A stretch of DNA of 64,000 nt from Paenibacillus glucanolyticus NBRC 15330 (GTDB lineage Bacteria; Bacillota; Bacilli; Paenibacillales; Paenibacillaceae). The notes beneath the pieces are model-generated. The model made no database searches. It saw only the letters and a list, made by a program, of their open reading frames with translations, and had not been told where the DNA came from. Every line of letters begins with the position of its first letter. Position 1 is the stretch's first letter. Where the stretch lies: assembly GCF_004000885.1 (NCBI RefSeq), contig NZ_BIMC01000006.1, positions 124,001-188,000 of the forward strand. The letters are read 5' to 3'. Both the position numbers and the translations under genes were made by a program. This document shows, in pieces, positions 8,312 to 17,980 of the stretch.

Positions 8312-10933
8312 TTAATCGTCCAGCAGGTTTAATGACTGGGCTCTTACCAGTGCCTGTGTACGGGAGGTAACACCGAGCTTATCGTATAATCTGGATAAAT
8401 ATACCCGGATCGTCCCTTCGGACAGGCCGAGTGCAGCGGCCATCTGCTTGTTGGCAGCACCTTGCAGAATAAGCCGCAGTAAATTCTTCTCATTTCGATT
8501 CAGCTGTTCTGGTAGAGCCGATTGAGACGAGGTAATATGGGGGGTATCTGCCTTGACATGATTGGGAAAATATTCCATAAGCATTCTCGCATAATGATGT
8601 GTCTGAATGAGCCCCATATCCACGTCCTCTTCTTGCGCTGGGTGGGAAGTATAACGCATCAACAGTTGATACATGTCCTCTCCTTCGTCAAGGAAGGTGC
8701 GGACATAACCGTTCTGTGCACCTAAACGCAGTGCTTCACGAAGAAGTTGAAGAGACTGCTTGCGTTGACCACGCTGGTACTCCAGCAAGGCTTGCAGGCA
8801 TGTGATTTCCATGATGCTGGATATTTGCAACTCACGCTCTGCCTGGGGCTTTAACAGCTCCAGAAGGTGCAGCGCCTCAGTTTCTTTGCGCTGTTTGCCT
8901 AACAGGCGGACAAGCGCCAAATATTCAGGTTCCCGGCTGTAGGTCGGTCGATCTTTGATTGAAATGGGGAGAACGGCGAGTTCTTTTCGGGCATCGGTTA
9001 TACGTCCTTCCCGAACATAAATCAAGCTGCGCACGGTTCTCAGTGAAGATAGCCACGAGCTCTCTTTTCTGCAGCTGGCTGCGTCCCATGCTTCATCCAA
9101 AACATGATGGGCAAGATGAAGTTTACCCTCGGCAGCATACAGTCTTGCTTCGGTAATATGCAGAGGTATGAACAAACCCATTGTTTTTTGGGAAGGAGGG
9201 GCTTTTCGGAGCTGCATCAGCAGCTGGCGACATTCCGCTAGGCGATTCCACTCATAGTAACCTTCACATAATGACATCTTTACATATAAATTCATGAGCG
9301 AATGATCCCAGCCATGGGCTTCCAGTACCCCGGTAAACAAATGCGCAATCCTTTCTGTATCCGCGGAAAGAGCGCCCTTCATACCAAGCGAGGTGCGCCT
9401 TACGTAAGGCTCCTGCCGATTATAATCAAACTGATAGTAGATCGGATTGTCGGGCGTAAGATTGTCAAGGATGCCCTCACTGAAAGCAAACCATTCGGCA
9501 AAATCCCCGTTCAAAAAAACAAGATTGGACCGCACAAACAGCATGCTGCTTCGGAGCTGCTCTCGTCGGCTAGATGATGGGAGGTTGCTGCACGCTTCCT
9601 CGATGTTCGCGAGCATACGCTCAGAACGTTCAAGATCCCCCATCAGAACGACAACAAAGGTATGCAATAATGACGTTTCCAGCGTGACTGGGAAGCTTGT
9701 CGGGACGCGATCAAACCATTGCTGCAAGGTGGTAAGCTCCCCTCGCTCAAGCACGGTTTGCGCATGCTGCTCCAGCAAGCCCACCGCAGACTCGATATCC
9801 TGCGCTGCAAACATATGGTCGATGGCTTCATCTGTGGAGCCGATGGAGGCGTAATATTGGCCTGCGAGTCGATGACGTTTAACATATTCCCCGTCACACT
9901 CACGCTGCAGCAGGTTCTGCAAAAATTGCGAGAACAGATGATGATAGCGAAACCAGGTATGTTGTTCATCCAGTGGCACAAGGAACAGATTCTGCTTCCG
10001 CAATTCTTCCAGCATAGATCGGCTGTTATCCGAATCGGTTACGGCATCGCATACTTGGACGTTCAATCGGGAAAGGACGGCGGTCTGGAGCAGAAAGCGA
10101 AACACCTCGGAAGGCAATTTCCCCACCACTTCCTGAAATAAATAACTCGAGACATGAAATTGATCGCCTTTGATCTCCTCCATGAAAGGTTCTAACCTGC
10201 AACCTGAGCGAAGGGAAAGAGCAACGAGCTGTAGCCCGGTAATCCAGCCCTCGGTTCGGTCCAGCAATGTTTTCAATTGCATCGAATTTGGCTTGGGATA
10301 GCTGCTGTCCGAGGCATGGCGGAAAAAGCGCTTTGTCTCATCGGAGGTGAATTGCAGCTGATCCGTTCCGATGTGGTTGATCTTGTGATCAGCCCACCGC
10401 TTAACGGTGGAGAACGGCAGATCCGTACGGGATGAAATCAATAAATGAATATGCCCAGGGAGGTAATCAATCAAGTACGAAAGCCCTTCATGGATTGGCG
10501 TATAGTAAATGCTGTGCAAATCTTCCAGAATGAGATGAAGAGTTTCATTCCACTCATACAAGTCGCTGATCAGCGTATCCAGATAAGCTGTAATCGAGAC
10601 GCCGGGCAGCATTTGCGTATGGTTCATAAGCCGTTCCCCTTGCTGCTCTGGAAGAACCGAAGCAATGGAGGCCGTAACGTACCTCCAAAAGCGGACGGGA
10701 TCGTTATCTCGTTCATCCAGTGACACCCAGGCGCACCGTTCGCTTACTGCATGAGCCCACTGCGCCAGAAGCGTGGATTTGCCATATCCGGCCGGCGCGA
10801 TAACGGTGGTCAGATGTCCTTGCTGGCCGGCCGTCATATTATTCAGCAGCCGATCTCGGGGAACCAGGTGCTCCCTGAGTCCGGGAATGGTGATTTTCAT
10901 TTTTAGAATAGGTGAATTGATCGGTGGATTCAT
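8312..10933 (-). CDS. MalT/LAL-type LuxR transcriptional activator
   Basis: A large ATP-dependent transcription activator of 873 residues. The N-terminal STAND ATPase has a Walker A loop (VIAPAGYGKSTLLAQW, near residue 45) and a Walker B-like LHLILEDLH; the middle is a TPR-like helical sensor region; the C-terminal 65 residues are a LuxR DNA-binding domain (LLRLILQGAANKQMAAALGL, then GTIRVYLSRLYDKLGV). Members bind an inducer together with ATP, oligomerise and activate catabolic or secondary-metabolite genes. It is divergent from the RCC1/SLH surface-protein gene, which is therefore a candidate target, although this is inference. Start: ATG at 10933 follows GAGGGT; the frame extends to 11044 without a ribosome site. 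Confidence 0.9.
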   Translation of the reverse strand: MNPPINSPILKMKITIPGLREHLVPRDRLLNNMTAGQQGHLTTVIAPAGYGKSTLLAQWAHAVSERCAWVSLDERDNDPVRFWRYVTASIASVLPEQQGERLMNHTQMLPGVSITAYLDTLISDLYEWNETLHLILEDLHSIYYTPIHEGLSYLIDYLPGHIHLLISSRTDLPFSTVKRWADHKINHIGTDQLQFTSDETKRFFRHASDSSYPKPNSMQLKTLLDRTEGWITGLQLVALSLRSGCRLEPFMEEIKGDQFHVSSYLFQEVVGKLPSEVFRFLLQTAVLSRLNVQVCDAVTDSDNSRSMLEELRKQNLFLVPLDEQHTWFRYHHLFSQFLQNLLQRECDGEYVKRHRLAGQYYASIGSTDEAIDHMFAAQDIESAVGLLEQHAQTVLERGELTTLQQWFDRVPTSFPVTLETSLLHTFVVVLMGDLERSERMLANIEEACSNLPSSSRREQLRSSMLFVRSNLVFLNGDFAEWFAFSEGILDNLTPDNPIYYQFDYNRQEPYVRRTSLGMKGALSADTERIAHLFTGVLEAHGWDHSLMNLYVKMSLCEGYYEWNRLAECRQLLMQLRKAPPSQKTMGLFIPLHITEARLYAAEGKLHLAHHVLDEAWDAASCRKESSWLSSLRTVRSLIYVREGRITDARKELAVLPISIKDRPTYSREPEYLALVRLLGKQRKETEALHLLELLKPQAERELQISSIMEITCLQALLEYQRGQRKQSLQLLREALRLGAQNGYVRTFLDEGEDMYQLLMRYTSHPAQEEDVDMGLIQTHHYARMLMEYFPNHVKADTPHITSSQSALPEQLNRNEKNLLRLILQGAANKQMAAALGLSEGTIRVYLSRLYDKLGVTSRTQALVRAQSLNLLDD

Positions 10934-11123
10934 AGGATACCCTCGCAATATACGAACTCTTTTATTAGGGAATTGAGTCGAGATAACTAGATTATATGAA
11001 AAAAATGATGAAAAGTTAACGTTTGTCAATCGTTTCGCTTCCATTTATTTGATAGCATACTTGGTGCCGAGGTCCCACTTGAGAGTATGGCTGATAGGTG
11101 CCGATTAAATGAAGGAGGAGATT

Positions 11124-14100
11124 ATGAGAAGACGTTCAGGAAAAATCCTGCTATGTATAGCACTGCTGCTGATGCAGTTGAACCTGATGCATGGGTCCCC
11201 ACCAGCTTTTGCAGCTGCATCTGCTGCAGCTCCAAAGCTGGTTGCCGGGTACTATCATACGGCTTCGCTCGTTAGCAGCGGTGATGTGTATGTATGGGGG
11301 CAGGGTGACAGAGGGCAGATAGGGGATGCTGCATGGAATGCCCGGAATACACCGGTGCAGGCAAGAGGTTTGAATGATGTAATGGATATTCACACCGGAG
11401 TTCGCAGTACCATGGCGCTCCGGAGCGATGGGACGGTATGGACTTGGGGATCGAATGAGAATGGGCAGCTCGGGATCGGAACGACAGCGGATAAGAATGT
11501 TCCGACGCCAGTAAGCGGGTTAAGCGGAATAAAGGCAATCTCGGGAGGCCTGGGCTATCACAGCATGGCTCTCACGGAGAACGGGACAGTGTGGACTTGG
11601 GGAAAAAATGACAACGGTGAGCTCGGAAACGGAACGACAGTCCAACAAAACTCGCCGGTCCTTGTTATCGGATTAAGCGATGTTACAGCGATTGCAGCGG
11701 GAGGGTACTACAGTCTTGCGTTAAAATCGGATGGCACCGTATGGGCATGGGGAGCGAATGGAAACGGCGAGTTGGGTGATGGCACGATTGTTGATAAGCA
11801 TACTCCGGTTCAGGTTTCCGGCTTGACCGATGTCATTGCCATCACGGCAGGAGGTTCCCATAGCTTAGCCATTAAACAGGATGGAACGGTATGGGCATGG
11901 GGAATCAATATGTATGGCACGCTTGGGGATGGTACCCGGACGAATCGAACCATTCCGGTGAAAGTCAGAAACCTCCAACATATTAAGGCAATAGCCGGGG
12001 GCGGGCACCACAGCCTGGCGCTAGACCAAGAGGGCAACGTATGGGGCTGGGGGGACAACAGTCGGGGACAGCTTGGCCTAGGTCATAACTCTTCCAGGAC
12101 AACTCCGGAACAACTAACGGGCATCGAACATGTTCTTGATATTGCGGGGGGTGGCTTTCATAGCGCAGCCTTAAAAAAGGACGGCAGAGTTTGGGGATGG
12201 GGTCTGAACAGCTCGGGTCAAATCGGAGATGGGACAAGGAACGACAGAAATGCACCTGCATTAACAAAGGCCGTGCTGGATACAACGGCGCCGGATACAG
12301 GCAGGGGAATGTTAAGTCCTTATCTTATAACGGTGGATTCCATCGGGATCGAGTGGCTAGGAGCCTCGGATAATTTAACCGAGCAGGATGAATTGCAGTA
12401 TTTATTATATGCATCCCACAGTCCGAATATCGGAACTGTCAGCCAAATCGAGCGGAATGGAATACCGATAGGGAGTTATGCCGCTGGTCAGCTCAAAGTA
12501 GTGGCAGACCGTCTTAACGAAGGTTCGGACTATTATTTTAACGTAATTGTGAAGGACGCTGTAGGGAATAAAAGCGCCTACAATATGCTGAAGGTTGCCA
12601 CGAAATGGCCGCAAATATATACACTAACCTACGATGGCAACGAAAACATGGCAGGGAATGTTCCGATAAGCGGAGAGCTGTTTGCCAGAGGAGACGAAGC
12701 TGACATACAGGATAATACTGGTCAGCTGACGAAGGACGGTTATTCGTTTGATGGTTGGAATACGCAGGCTGACGGAAACGGAATCGATTATCCTGTCGGC
12801 AGCAAGCTCGTATTTGGTACAGAGAACATCAGGCTCTATGCCAAATGGAATAAGAATCCCGATCCTGTGAAACTTGAGGCCGTGTCGTATGCACCGGCTC
12901 ATCAATCTGCAGGGGTTGAGATGAATGAAACCTTGACGGTTACATTCAATGAAGAAGTAACGGCGGTATCCGGTAGATCGATTCTGCTTAGAGACACCTC
13001 TGATCAGCATATTACAGAACGTATCGATGTTGGCGATACGGACAGGGTTTCGGTTATTGGAAACACGGTGGTCATCAATCCGTTGACTGAATTCGATTAT
13101 GGCAGAAGTTATTACGTCGAGATTGAGCCAGGGGCTTTTACAGGCAGCCACTCGGGAAGGAGTTATGGGGGGATTCAAGGAGAGGATACATGGAGCTTCA
13201 CGGCCAAGGAGCTGACAACTCCGGTGTACGATACCACGCTGCAAGAATTAACGCTGAATTCTTCCGTGGAAGCAGTGAATTTGAGCCCTGCGTTTAGCAG
13301 ATTTCACAATGACTACACGGCTCAGGTAGGCAACAAGACAGATCGCCTCACGGTGACTGCACTGGTCTATGATGCCAGCGTCATGGTAACGGCGAGTGTT
13401 TATGGAGAAACTGGAGGATTGGAAGCAGGGCCGATCGATATCATCTCCGGTCAAGAGAGCCCGGATATCCCTCTTGCCGTAGGGAACAGCCGGATCGAAC
13501 TTGCCGTGACGGCACCTTCGGGTCAACATCATAAATACGTTATACATGTAACGCGCGCACCTTCCTCGGGAGGAGGGACTACACCCGAGGAGCCTGGTGG
13601 CGGGGGTACACCTATCGAACCTGGTGAAGGAGGCGGTCCGGGAACTCCGGGGGGAGGTTCATCACCGGGAAGCACAGGATCAGGGGCTGCTTCCACAGGT
13701 TCATCCGTTCCTGTTGAATCTAACCGAGTGAATGTCAGGGTTACACTGAACAATAAAATTCAGGAAGGGATGGTTACAGGCTTGTTCCATGAGGCAGAAG
13801 GACATACCGTCGTATCGATGAAGCTGGATACGGCCAAGCTGGAAGCCCGTTTAAAGACTGTGGAATACAATCCGGTGATCATCATCGCTCTTGCACAACC
13901 AGCGGATCATATCTCCCTGGAATTAAGCGGAACGGCAATGGACCAGCTTAAAGCTAAGCAGGGAGCGATTGAAATCCGTTCATCTCTAGGAACCTTCCAT
14001 CTTCCTGCTGAGGAGGTATCTTCAACCCGCTGGAGAGCTCCGAGGGGATTTGACAGAACACTTGCAGCTGATCAAATCTTGGTTTATGTAACGATAGCGG

Positions 14101-15032
14101 CCAGCGATGCTGCGAAATTAAGGTTTATTCAACAGACTGCTGAGCAAGCTGGCACTAGACTTGTCGGTTCCCCTGTTGATTTTGACATAACTGCTACAGC
14201 CAATGATTTTCCCTTGCGGTTAGAGCAGCATAAGCAATATATGGAGCATCGGATTTCTTTGCCGTTAGGGATGCAGAATCCTATAACAACGGCTGTTAGG
14301 GTGAGTGAACGTGGAGAATTTATCCCTATTCCGACAAGATTGGAAATGAAGAAGGATGGAAGTCTTGAGGTCGTTCTGCACAGTTTCGTAACTGGAACGT
14401 TTGCCTTCATATTCAATGAAATCCGTTTCGCTGATGTTCAGCATCATTGGTCCGGTGATGCGGTGAATGACCTTGCCTCGCGCATGATCCTTAACGGACG
14501 GGGGAGCGGCAAGGACACCACGAGCATGGATCAGACTGAAGTGGTCGTACAGTCCTTCGCCCCGAATGCCCAAGTAAGCCGTGCGGAGTTTGCAGCCATG
14601 ATGGTGAGAGCACTCGGTTTGCAGGAGGGGCAGGAGCTTTCCGCCTTTAAGGATGTCAGCTCAGACGCCTGGTATAGCGGTGTGCTTGCATTAGCTTCAC
14701 GATATGACCTGCTTCAAGGATATGAGGACGGAAGTTTCCGTCCGGATCAAGCCATCACACGTCAGGAGGCTATGGTGGTGATGGCGAGGGTTATGGAGTT
14801 GACTGGTTTAAATCGTGTTGTGGATGAAAACGAAGCCGTATTCGTTCTGTCATCATATCAGGATCATGACGAACTATCCGCAAGAGTAAAGCCAGCAGCT
14901 GCTGCACTAGTGAAACAAGGGATTGTGCAAGGAGATGCCGCAAGGTTAATGCCATTGCAGAAGTTGTCCCGGGGTGAAGCGGCGGTGATGCTGCAGCGGT
15001 TACTGAAGGCGGCAGGGTTGATTGATGGATAG
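11124..15032 (+). CDS. RCC1-repeat S-layer-anchored surface protein
   Basis: A 1302-residue exported modular protein. A signal peptide (LLCIALLLMQLNLMHG to AFAAA) is followed by seven RCC1 blades, residues about 40-385, each with the W(A/G)WGxNxxGxLGDGT pattern. Then come a fibronectin-like module, a Listeria-Bacteroides type repeat (YTLTYDGNENMAGNVP... GYSFDGWNTQADG), an SbsA/Big_5-like Ig domain (SYAPAHQSAGVEMNETLTVTF... WSFTAKE), a cadherin-like module, a Gly/Pro/Ser-rich linker (about residues 815-860), an unassigned beta domain and three C-terminal SLH motifs (ADVQHHWSGDAVNDLASRMI, FKDVSSDAWYSGVLALASRY, YQDHDELSARVKPAAAALVK). SLH motifs bind pyruvylated cell-wall polymer. The ligand of the RCC1 propeller is unknown. 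ATG 11124 follows AAGGAGG. Confidence 0.92.
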   Translation: MRRRSGKILLCIALLLMQLNLMHGSPPAFAAASAAAPKLVAGYYHTASLVSSGDVYVWGQGDRGQIGDAAWNARNTPVQARGLNDVMDIHTGVRSTMALRSDGTVWTWGSNENGQLGIGTTADKNVPTPVSGLSGIKAISGGLGYHSMALTENGTVWTWGKNDNGELGNGTTVQQNSPVLVIGLSDVTAIAAGGYYSLALKSDGTVWAWGANGNGELGDGTIVDKHTPVQVSGLTDVIAITAGGSHSLAIKQDGTVWAWGINMYGTLGDGTRTNRTIPVKVRNLQHIKAIAGGGHHSLALDQEGNVWGWGDNSRGQLGLGHNSSRTTPEQLTGIEHVLDIAGGGFHSAALKKDGRVWGWGLNSSGQIGDGTRNDRNAPALTKAVLDTTAPDTGRGMLSPYLITVDSIGIEWLGASDNLTEQDELQYLLYASHSPNIGTVSQIERNGIPIGSYAAGQLKVVADRLNEGSDYYFNVIVKDAVGNKSAYNMLKVATKWPQIYTLTYDGNENMAGNVPISGELFARGDEADIQDNTGQLTKDGYSFDGWNTQADGNGIDYPVGSKLVFGTENIRLYAKWNKNPDPVKLEAVSYAPAHQSAGVEMNETLTVTFNEEVTAVSGRSILLRDTSDQHITERIDVGDTDRVSVIGNTVVINPLTEFDYGRSYYVEIEPGAFTGSHSGRSYGGIQGEDTWSFTAKELTTPVYDTTLQELTLNSSVEAVNLSPAFSRFHNDYTAQVGNKTDRLTVTALVYDASVMVTASVYGETGGLEAGPIDIISGQESPDIPLAVGNSRIELAVTAPSGQHHKYVIHVTRAPSSGGGTTPEEPGGGGTPIEPGEGGGPGTPGGGSSPGSTGSGAASTGSSVPVESNRVNVRVTLNNKIQEGMVTGLFHEAEGHTVVSMKLDTAKLEARLKTVEYNPVIIIALAQPADHISLELSGTAMDQLKAKQGAIEIRSSLGTFHLPAEEVSSTRWRAPRGFDRTLAADQILVYVTIAASDAAKLRFIQQTAEQAGTRLVGSPVDFDITATANDFPLRLEQHKQYMEHRISLPLGMQNPITTAVRVSERGEFIPIPTRLEMKKDGSLEVVLHSFVTGTFAFIFNEIRFADVQHHWSGDAVNDLASRMILNGRGSGKDTTSMDQTEVVVQSFAPNAQVSRAEFAAMMVRALGLQEGQELSAFKDVSSDAWYSGVLALASRYDLLQGYEDGSFRPDQAITRQEAMVVMARVMELTGLNRVVDENEAVFVLSSYQDHDELSARVKPAAAALVKQGIVQGDAARLMPLQKLSRGEAAVMLQRLLKAAGLIDG

Positions 15033-15054
15033 GCTGGAATTTCATGTTTGAAGG

Positions 15055-15078
15055 GGATGCCGTGAGGCGTCCTTTTTT
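15055..15078 (+). terminator. Terminator after RCC1/SLH gene
   Basis: Compact hairpin GGATGCC-GTGA-GGCGTCC followed by T6. Confidence 0.85.
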
Positions 15079-15299
15079 CTGTCCCTATGGATTTTTGTGT
15101 GCAGCATCGTATAACATGACATAATTAGAAAATATTGCGTTTTCATCTGGAATTTCCGCCAGAAAGTGTTGATCAAATGTTGGCAATTTCCGAACATTAT
15201 CGACATTTGGATAAGGTAATGTTCTGTGATATACGCAGTTTTCCACCAAATTTTTGCTAAAAAACACATTAAACTACATAAAACGCTAAAATTTTTGTT

Positions 15300-15328
15300 T
15301 TGACATCTGCTTGTCTATACCATAGGAT
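15300..15328 (+). promoter_or_regulatory. Promoter of the nucleoside-uptake operon
   Basis: Consensus TTGACA at 15300-15305, 17-bp spacer, TAGGAT at 15323-15328, 43 bp before the ATG. The AT-rich 220 bp between the previous terminator and this promoter hold no gene; I looked for a purine riboswitch core there and did not find one. Confidence 0.7.
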
Positions 15329-15371
15329 AATAGTATAAAAAGTGCTCAACTTAGGAGGATAAGGTCAGGAA

Positions 15372-16415
15372 ATGAAAAAGACATGGTCAATTCTATTAAC
15401 ACTCGTATTATCCGTTGGATTGCTTGCAGCTTGCGGCAACGATGATAAGTCTACTGACACTGGTGCAGCGAATGGCGGTTCAGAAGGATCTCAAGATAAG
15501 AAACGCATTGCACTTGTACTTCCTGAGAAGATCGGCGTTAATCCTTTCTTTGCATTAATGGATGAAGGATTGAAAAAAGCAGCTGCCGATTTCAACGTTG
15601 AAGTGAAGACGATTGAATCGACTGACCCGGCCTCGATCGAGCAAAACCTGCGTACGGCCGTTGCCGAGAAATATGATCTGATCATTACTTCTACCTTCCA
15701 GATGGAAGATGCACTGAAGAAGGTTGCACCGGAGAATCCGGACGTGCCTTTCGCCATTATCGATACAGTGGTAGATTTGCCGAATGTCCGCAGCGTTGTA
15801 TTCCGTGAACATGAAGCAGCTTATCTGCTGGGTGCAGCAGCTGGACTGGCTACGAAGACAAACAAGGTTGGCAACGTGGTTGCAGACGACATTCCTATTA
15901 TGCATAAATATATGACCGGCTTTGCCGAAGGCGCAAAATCGGTAAACCCTAACGTTGAAATATTTGTTAACTATGTCGGCGGATTTACAGACCCGGCTAA
16001 AGCGAAGGAACTTGCACTCCTCCAGAATTCCAAGGGTGCCGATTTCGTTGCTGGCCTCTCTGCTGTCGGTGACCTCGGCGTGTTTGAAGCCGCAAAGGAA
16101 AAAGGCTTCTACGCTTCTGGTCAAGATACGGATAACACGGGCACGGATCCTGAGCACGTTGTGCTTGCTCAATTGAAAGGCACAGACGCTGTTGTGTACG
16201 AAACAGTTAAGGACTTCTCGGAAGGCAACTACTCATTCGACATTCGTGACTATGGCCTGAAAGAAGGCGGCGTAGGTCTCACTTACGTTACCCATGAGAG
16301 CAAAACACCGCTCAATCCATTCATTGGACAAGACATCGTGGACCAGCTCAAGGTGATTTCCGACGATATTATCGCCGGAAAGATTAAAGTAACCAACGCA
16401 TTGGAACAAAATTAA
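15372..16415 (+). CDS. BMP-family nucleoside-binding lipoprotein
   Basis: A 347-residue surface lipoprotein of the BMP (Med/PnrA) family, binding component of a nucleoside ABC importer. The signal peptide ends in the lipobox LLAAC (Cys 21), followed by a Ser/Gly/Asp-rich tether. The BMP fold is seen in RIALVLPEKIGVNPFFALMD, AEKYDLIITSTFQMEDALKK, VVFREHEAAYLLGAAAGLAT (the BMP-family signature), NYVGGFTDPAKAKELA and GFYASGQDTDNTG. BMP proteins of this group bind purine and pyrimidine nucleosides. The downstream ATPase, two permeases and a nucleoside phosphorylase support that substrate. A strong hairpin just after the stop may hold back downstream expression so that binding protein outnumbers transporter. 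Confidence 0.92.
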   Translation: MKKTWSILLTLVLSVGLLAACGNDDKSTDTGAANGGSEGSQDKKRIALVLPEKIGVNPFFALMDEGLKKAAADFNVEVKTIESTDPASIEQNLRTAVAEKYDLIITSTFQMEDALKKVAPENPDVPFAIIDTVVDLPNVRSVVFREHEAAYLLGAAAGLATKTNKVGNVVADDIPIMHKYMTGFAEGAKSVNPNVEIFVNYVGGFTDPAKAKELALLQNSKGADFVAGLSAVGDLGVFEAAKEKGFYASGQDTDNTGTDPEHVVLAQLKGTDAVVYETVKDFSEGNYSFDIRDYGLKEGGVGLTYVTHESKTPLNPFIGQDIVDQLKVISDDIIAGKIKVTNALEQN

Positions 16416-16425
16416 TTCTCACCTG

Positions 16426-16452
16426 GACCGGCTGCCACATGAGCAGTCGGTC
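16426..16452 (+). terminator. Attenuating stem-loop between binding protein and ATPase genes
   Basis: Ten-base-pair stem GACCGGCTGC (16426-16435) with GCAGTCGGTC (16443-16452), loop of seven, then TCTTTC. The weak T-run suggests partial termination or mRNA 3'-end protection rather than full stop, since the operon continues 35 bp later. Confidence 0.65.
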
Positions 16453-16486
16453 TTTCATTCAGAAGCGAAAGGAAGGCATAACTTCG

Positions 16487-17980
16487 ATGCTACTCCAGAT
16501 GGACAATATTACGAAAAAGTATGGCGAGTTTAGCGCAAACCGCGGCATTGATTTTTCGCTGCGTGCGGGTGAGGTTCATGCGATTGTCGGGGAGAATGGT
16601 GCAGGCAAAACAACGCTGATGCGGATATTGTACGGGATGGAGCAGCCAACCTCGGGTACGATTCGGCTGAATGGCAAGGAAGTTTCGTTTGCAAGCCCGG
16701 AGGGTGCGATTCGTGGCGGCATCGGCATGGTTCACCAGCACTTTATGCTGTTTCCTACGTTTACAATTGCCGAGAATATCGTGATTGGCAATGAGCCGGG
16801 CTCCGGTGCCAGGTTTGACCGCAAGCAAGCGGTGAAAACGGTGGATGGGCTCTGTGAGCAATACGGAATGAAGGTTGATCCGCACGCAATCGTGAGCAGC
16901 AGTGCACCGGGTGTACAGCAGCGGGTTGAAATATTGAAGGTGCTGTATCAAGGTGCCGAAATCATTATTCTGGATGAGCCGACAGGCGTGCTGACGCCGC
17001 TTGAGGTGCAGGAACTCCTAGAGGCCATTAAACAGCTCTCTAAACAGGGCAAAAGCTTTATTCTGATTAGCCACAAGCTGAATGAAGTTCTGGATGTGGC
17101 TGACCGGATTACGGTGCTCCGCGACGGTGCGGTTACCGGCGTTGTGGAGAAGGGAAACACGGATGCCCGTCAGCTCTCCCGCCTTATGGTAGGCCGCGAG
17201 TTAGCGGAGCTGGATAAGAAAACGATAACGCCGGGTGAGAAGGTGCTTGAGGTATCGGAGGTCTCGATTCGCGGAACGAAAGGGAAGCCGGTGCTGGATG
17301 GCGTGAATATACAAGTCCGGGCAGGCGAGGTTGTCGGGGTTGCCGGCATTTCCGGCAACGGTCAGTCTGAGCTGCTACAGGTGATTTCCGGCCTGGCTCA
17401 GCCCGACAGCGGCCGGATAGCCGTATCGGGCAAGGATGTTACCGGTATGTCTACGCGTGAGATAAGAGAGCATGGGTTAGCCCACATTCCGGAGGATCGT
17501 TATGTATGGGGAGCTAACCGTACGGCAACCGTGATGGATACCGGACTTATGGGTCACCATCGCCGTTTGCAGAAGGGCGGCTTCCTTAAACTGAAGGACA
17601 TCCGCTCGCTTGTTTCCGGTTGGGTTCAGAAGTTCTCCATCAAGACGGGGTCTCTGGAGACAAGCACCCAGTATTTATCCGGCGGCAATCTGCAGAAGCT
17701 GATTGTTGCCCGGGAACTTGAGCAGGGAACCCCGTTCCTAATCGCTGCCGAACCGACGCGCGGCGTTGATATCGGCGCCATGGAGACCATTCATGGTGAA
17801 CTGCTCAAGCGGCGTGAAGAGGGGACAGGTATTCTGCTGGTATCTTCTGAATTAACGGAAATTTTGAAGCTGTCCGATCGGGTTCTGGTTATGTTTGAAG
17901 GTCGGATTGCAGGTGAGTTGTCAGCGAAGGAAGCGACAGAAGAGAAATTGGGACTGCTGATGGCGGGAGGAACCTTGTAA
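16487..17980 (+). CDS. Nucleoside ABC transporter ATP-binding protein (double NBD)
   Basis: A 497-residue ATPase with two fused nucleotide-binding domains, as in NupA/YufO and RbsA/MglA. The first half has a full Walker A (VGENGAGKTTLMRILYGMEQ), a VHQHFMLFPTFTIAENI Q-loop and Walker B (IIILDEPTGVL); its signature is SSAPGVQQRVEIL. The second half has a degenerate Walker A (GISGNGQSELLQ) but an intact signature (LSGGNLQKLIVARELE) and Walker B-like region (AAEPTRGVD), the usual asymmetric arrangement. It energises uptake through the next two permeases. ATG 16487 follows AAAGGAAGG; the upstream ATG at 16439 lies inside the stem-loop and is unlikely to be used. Confidence 0.92.
   Translation: MLLQMDNITKKYGEFSANRGIDFSLRAGEVHAIVGENGAGKTTLMRILYGMEQPTSGTIRLNGKEVSFASPEGAIRGGIGMVHQHFMLFPTFTIAENIVIGNEPGSGARFDRKQAVKTVDGLCEQYGMKVDPHAIVSSSAPGVQQRVEILKVLYQGAEIIILDEPTGVLTPLEVQELLEAIKQLSKQGKSFILISHKLNEVLDVADRITVLRDGAVTGVVEKGNTDARQLSRLMVGRELAELDKKTITPGEKVLEVSEVSIRGTKGKPVLDGVNIQVRAGEVVGVAGISGNGQSELLQVISGLAQPDSGRIAVSGKDVTGMSTREIREHGLAHIPEDRYVWGANRTATVMDTGLMGHHRRLQKGGFLKLKDIRSLVSGWVQKFSIKTGSLETSTQYLSGGNLQKLIVARELEQGTPFLIAAEPTRGVDIGAMETIHGELLKRREEGTGILLVSSELTEILKLSDRVLVMFEGRIAGELSAKEATEEKLGLLMAGGTL

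Noticed and set aside
15079..15299. Possible purine riboswitch before the nucleoside transporter
   Set aside because: The conserved purine-aptamer core and its terminator/antiterminator alternatives are not present; only an ordinary promoter is seen.
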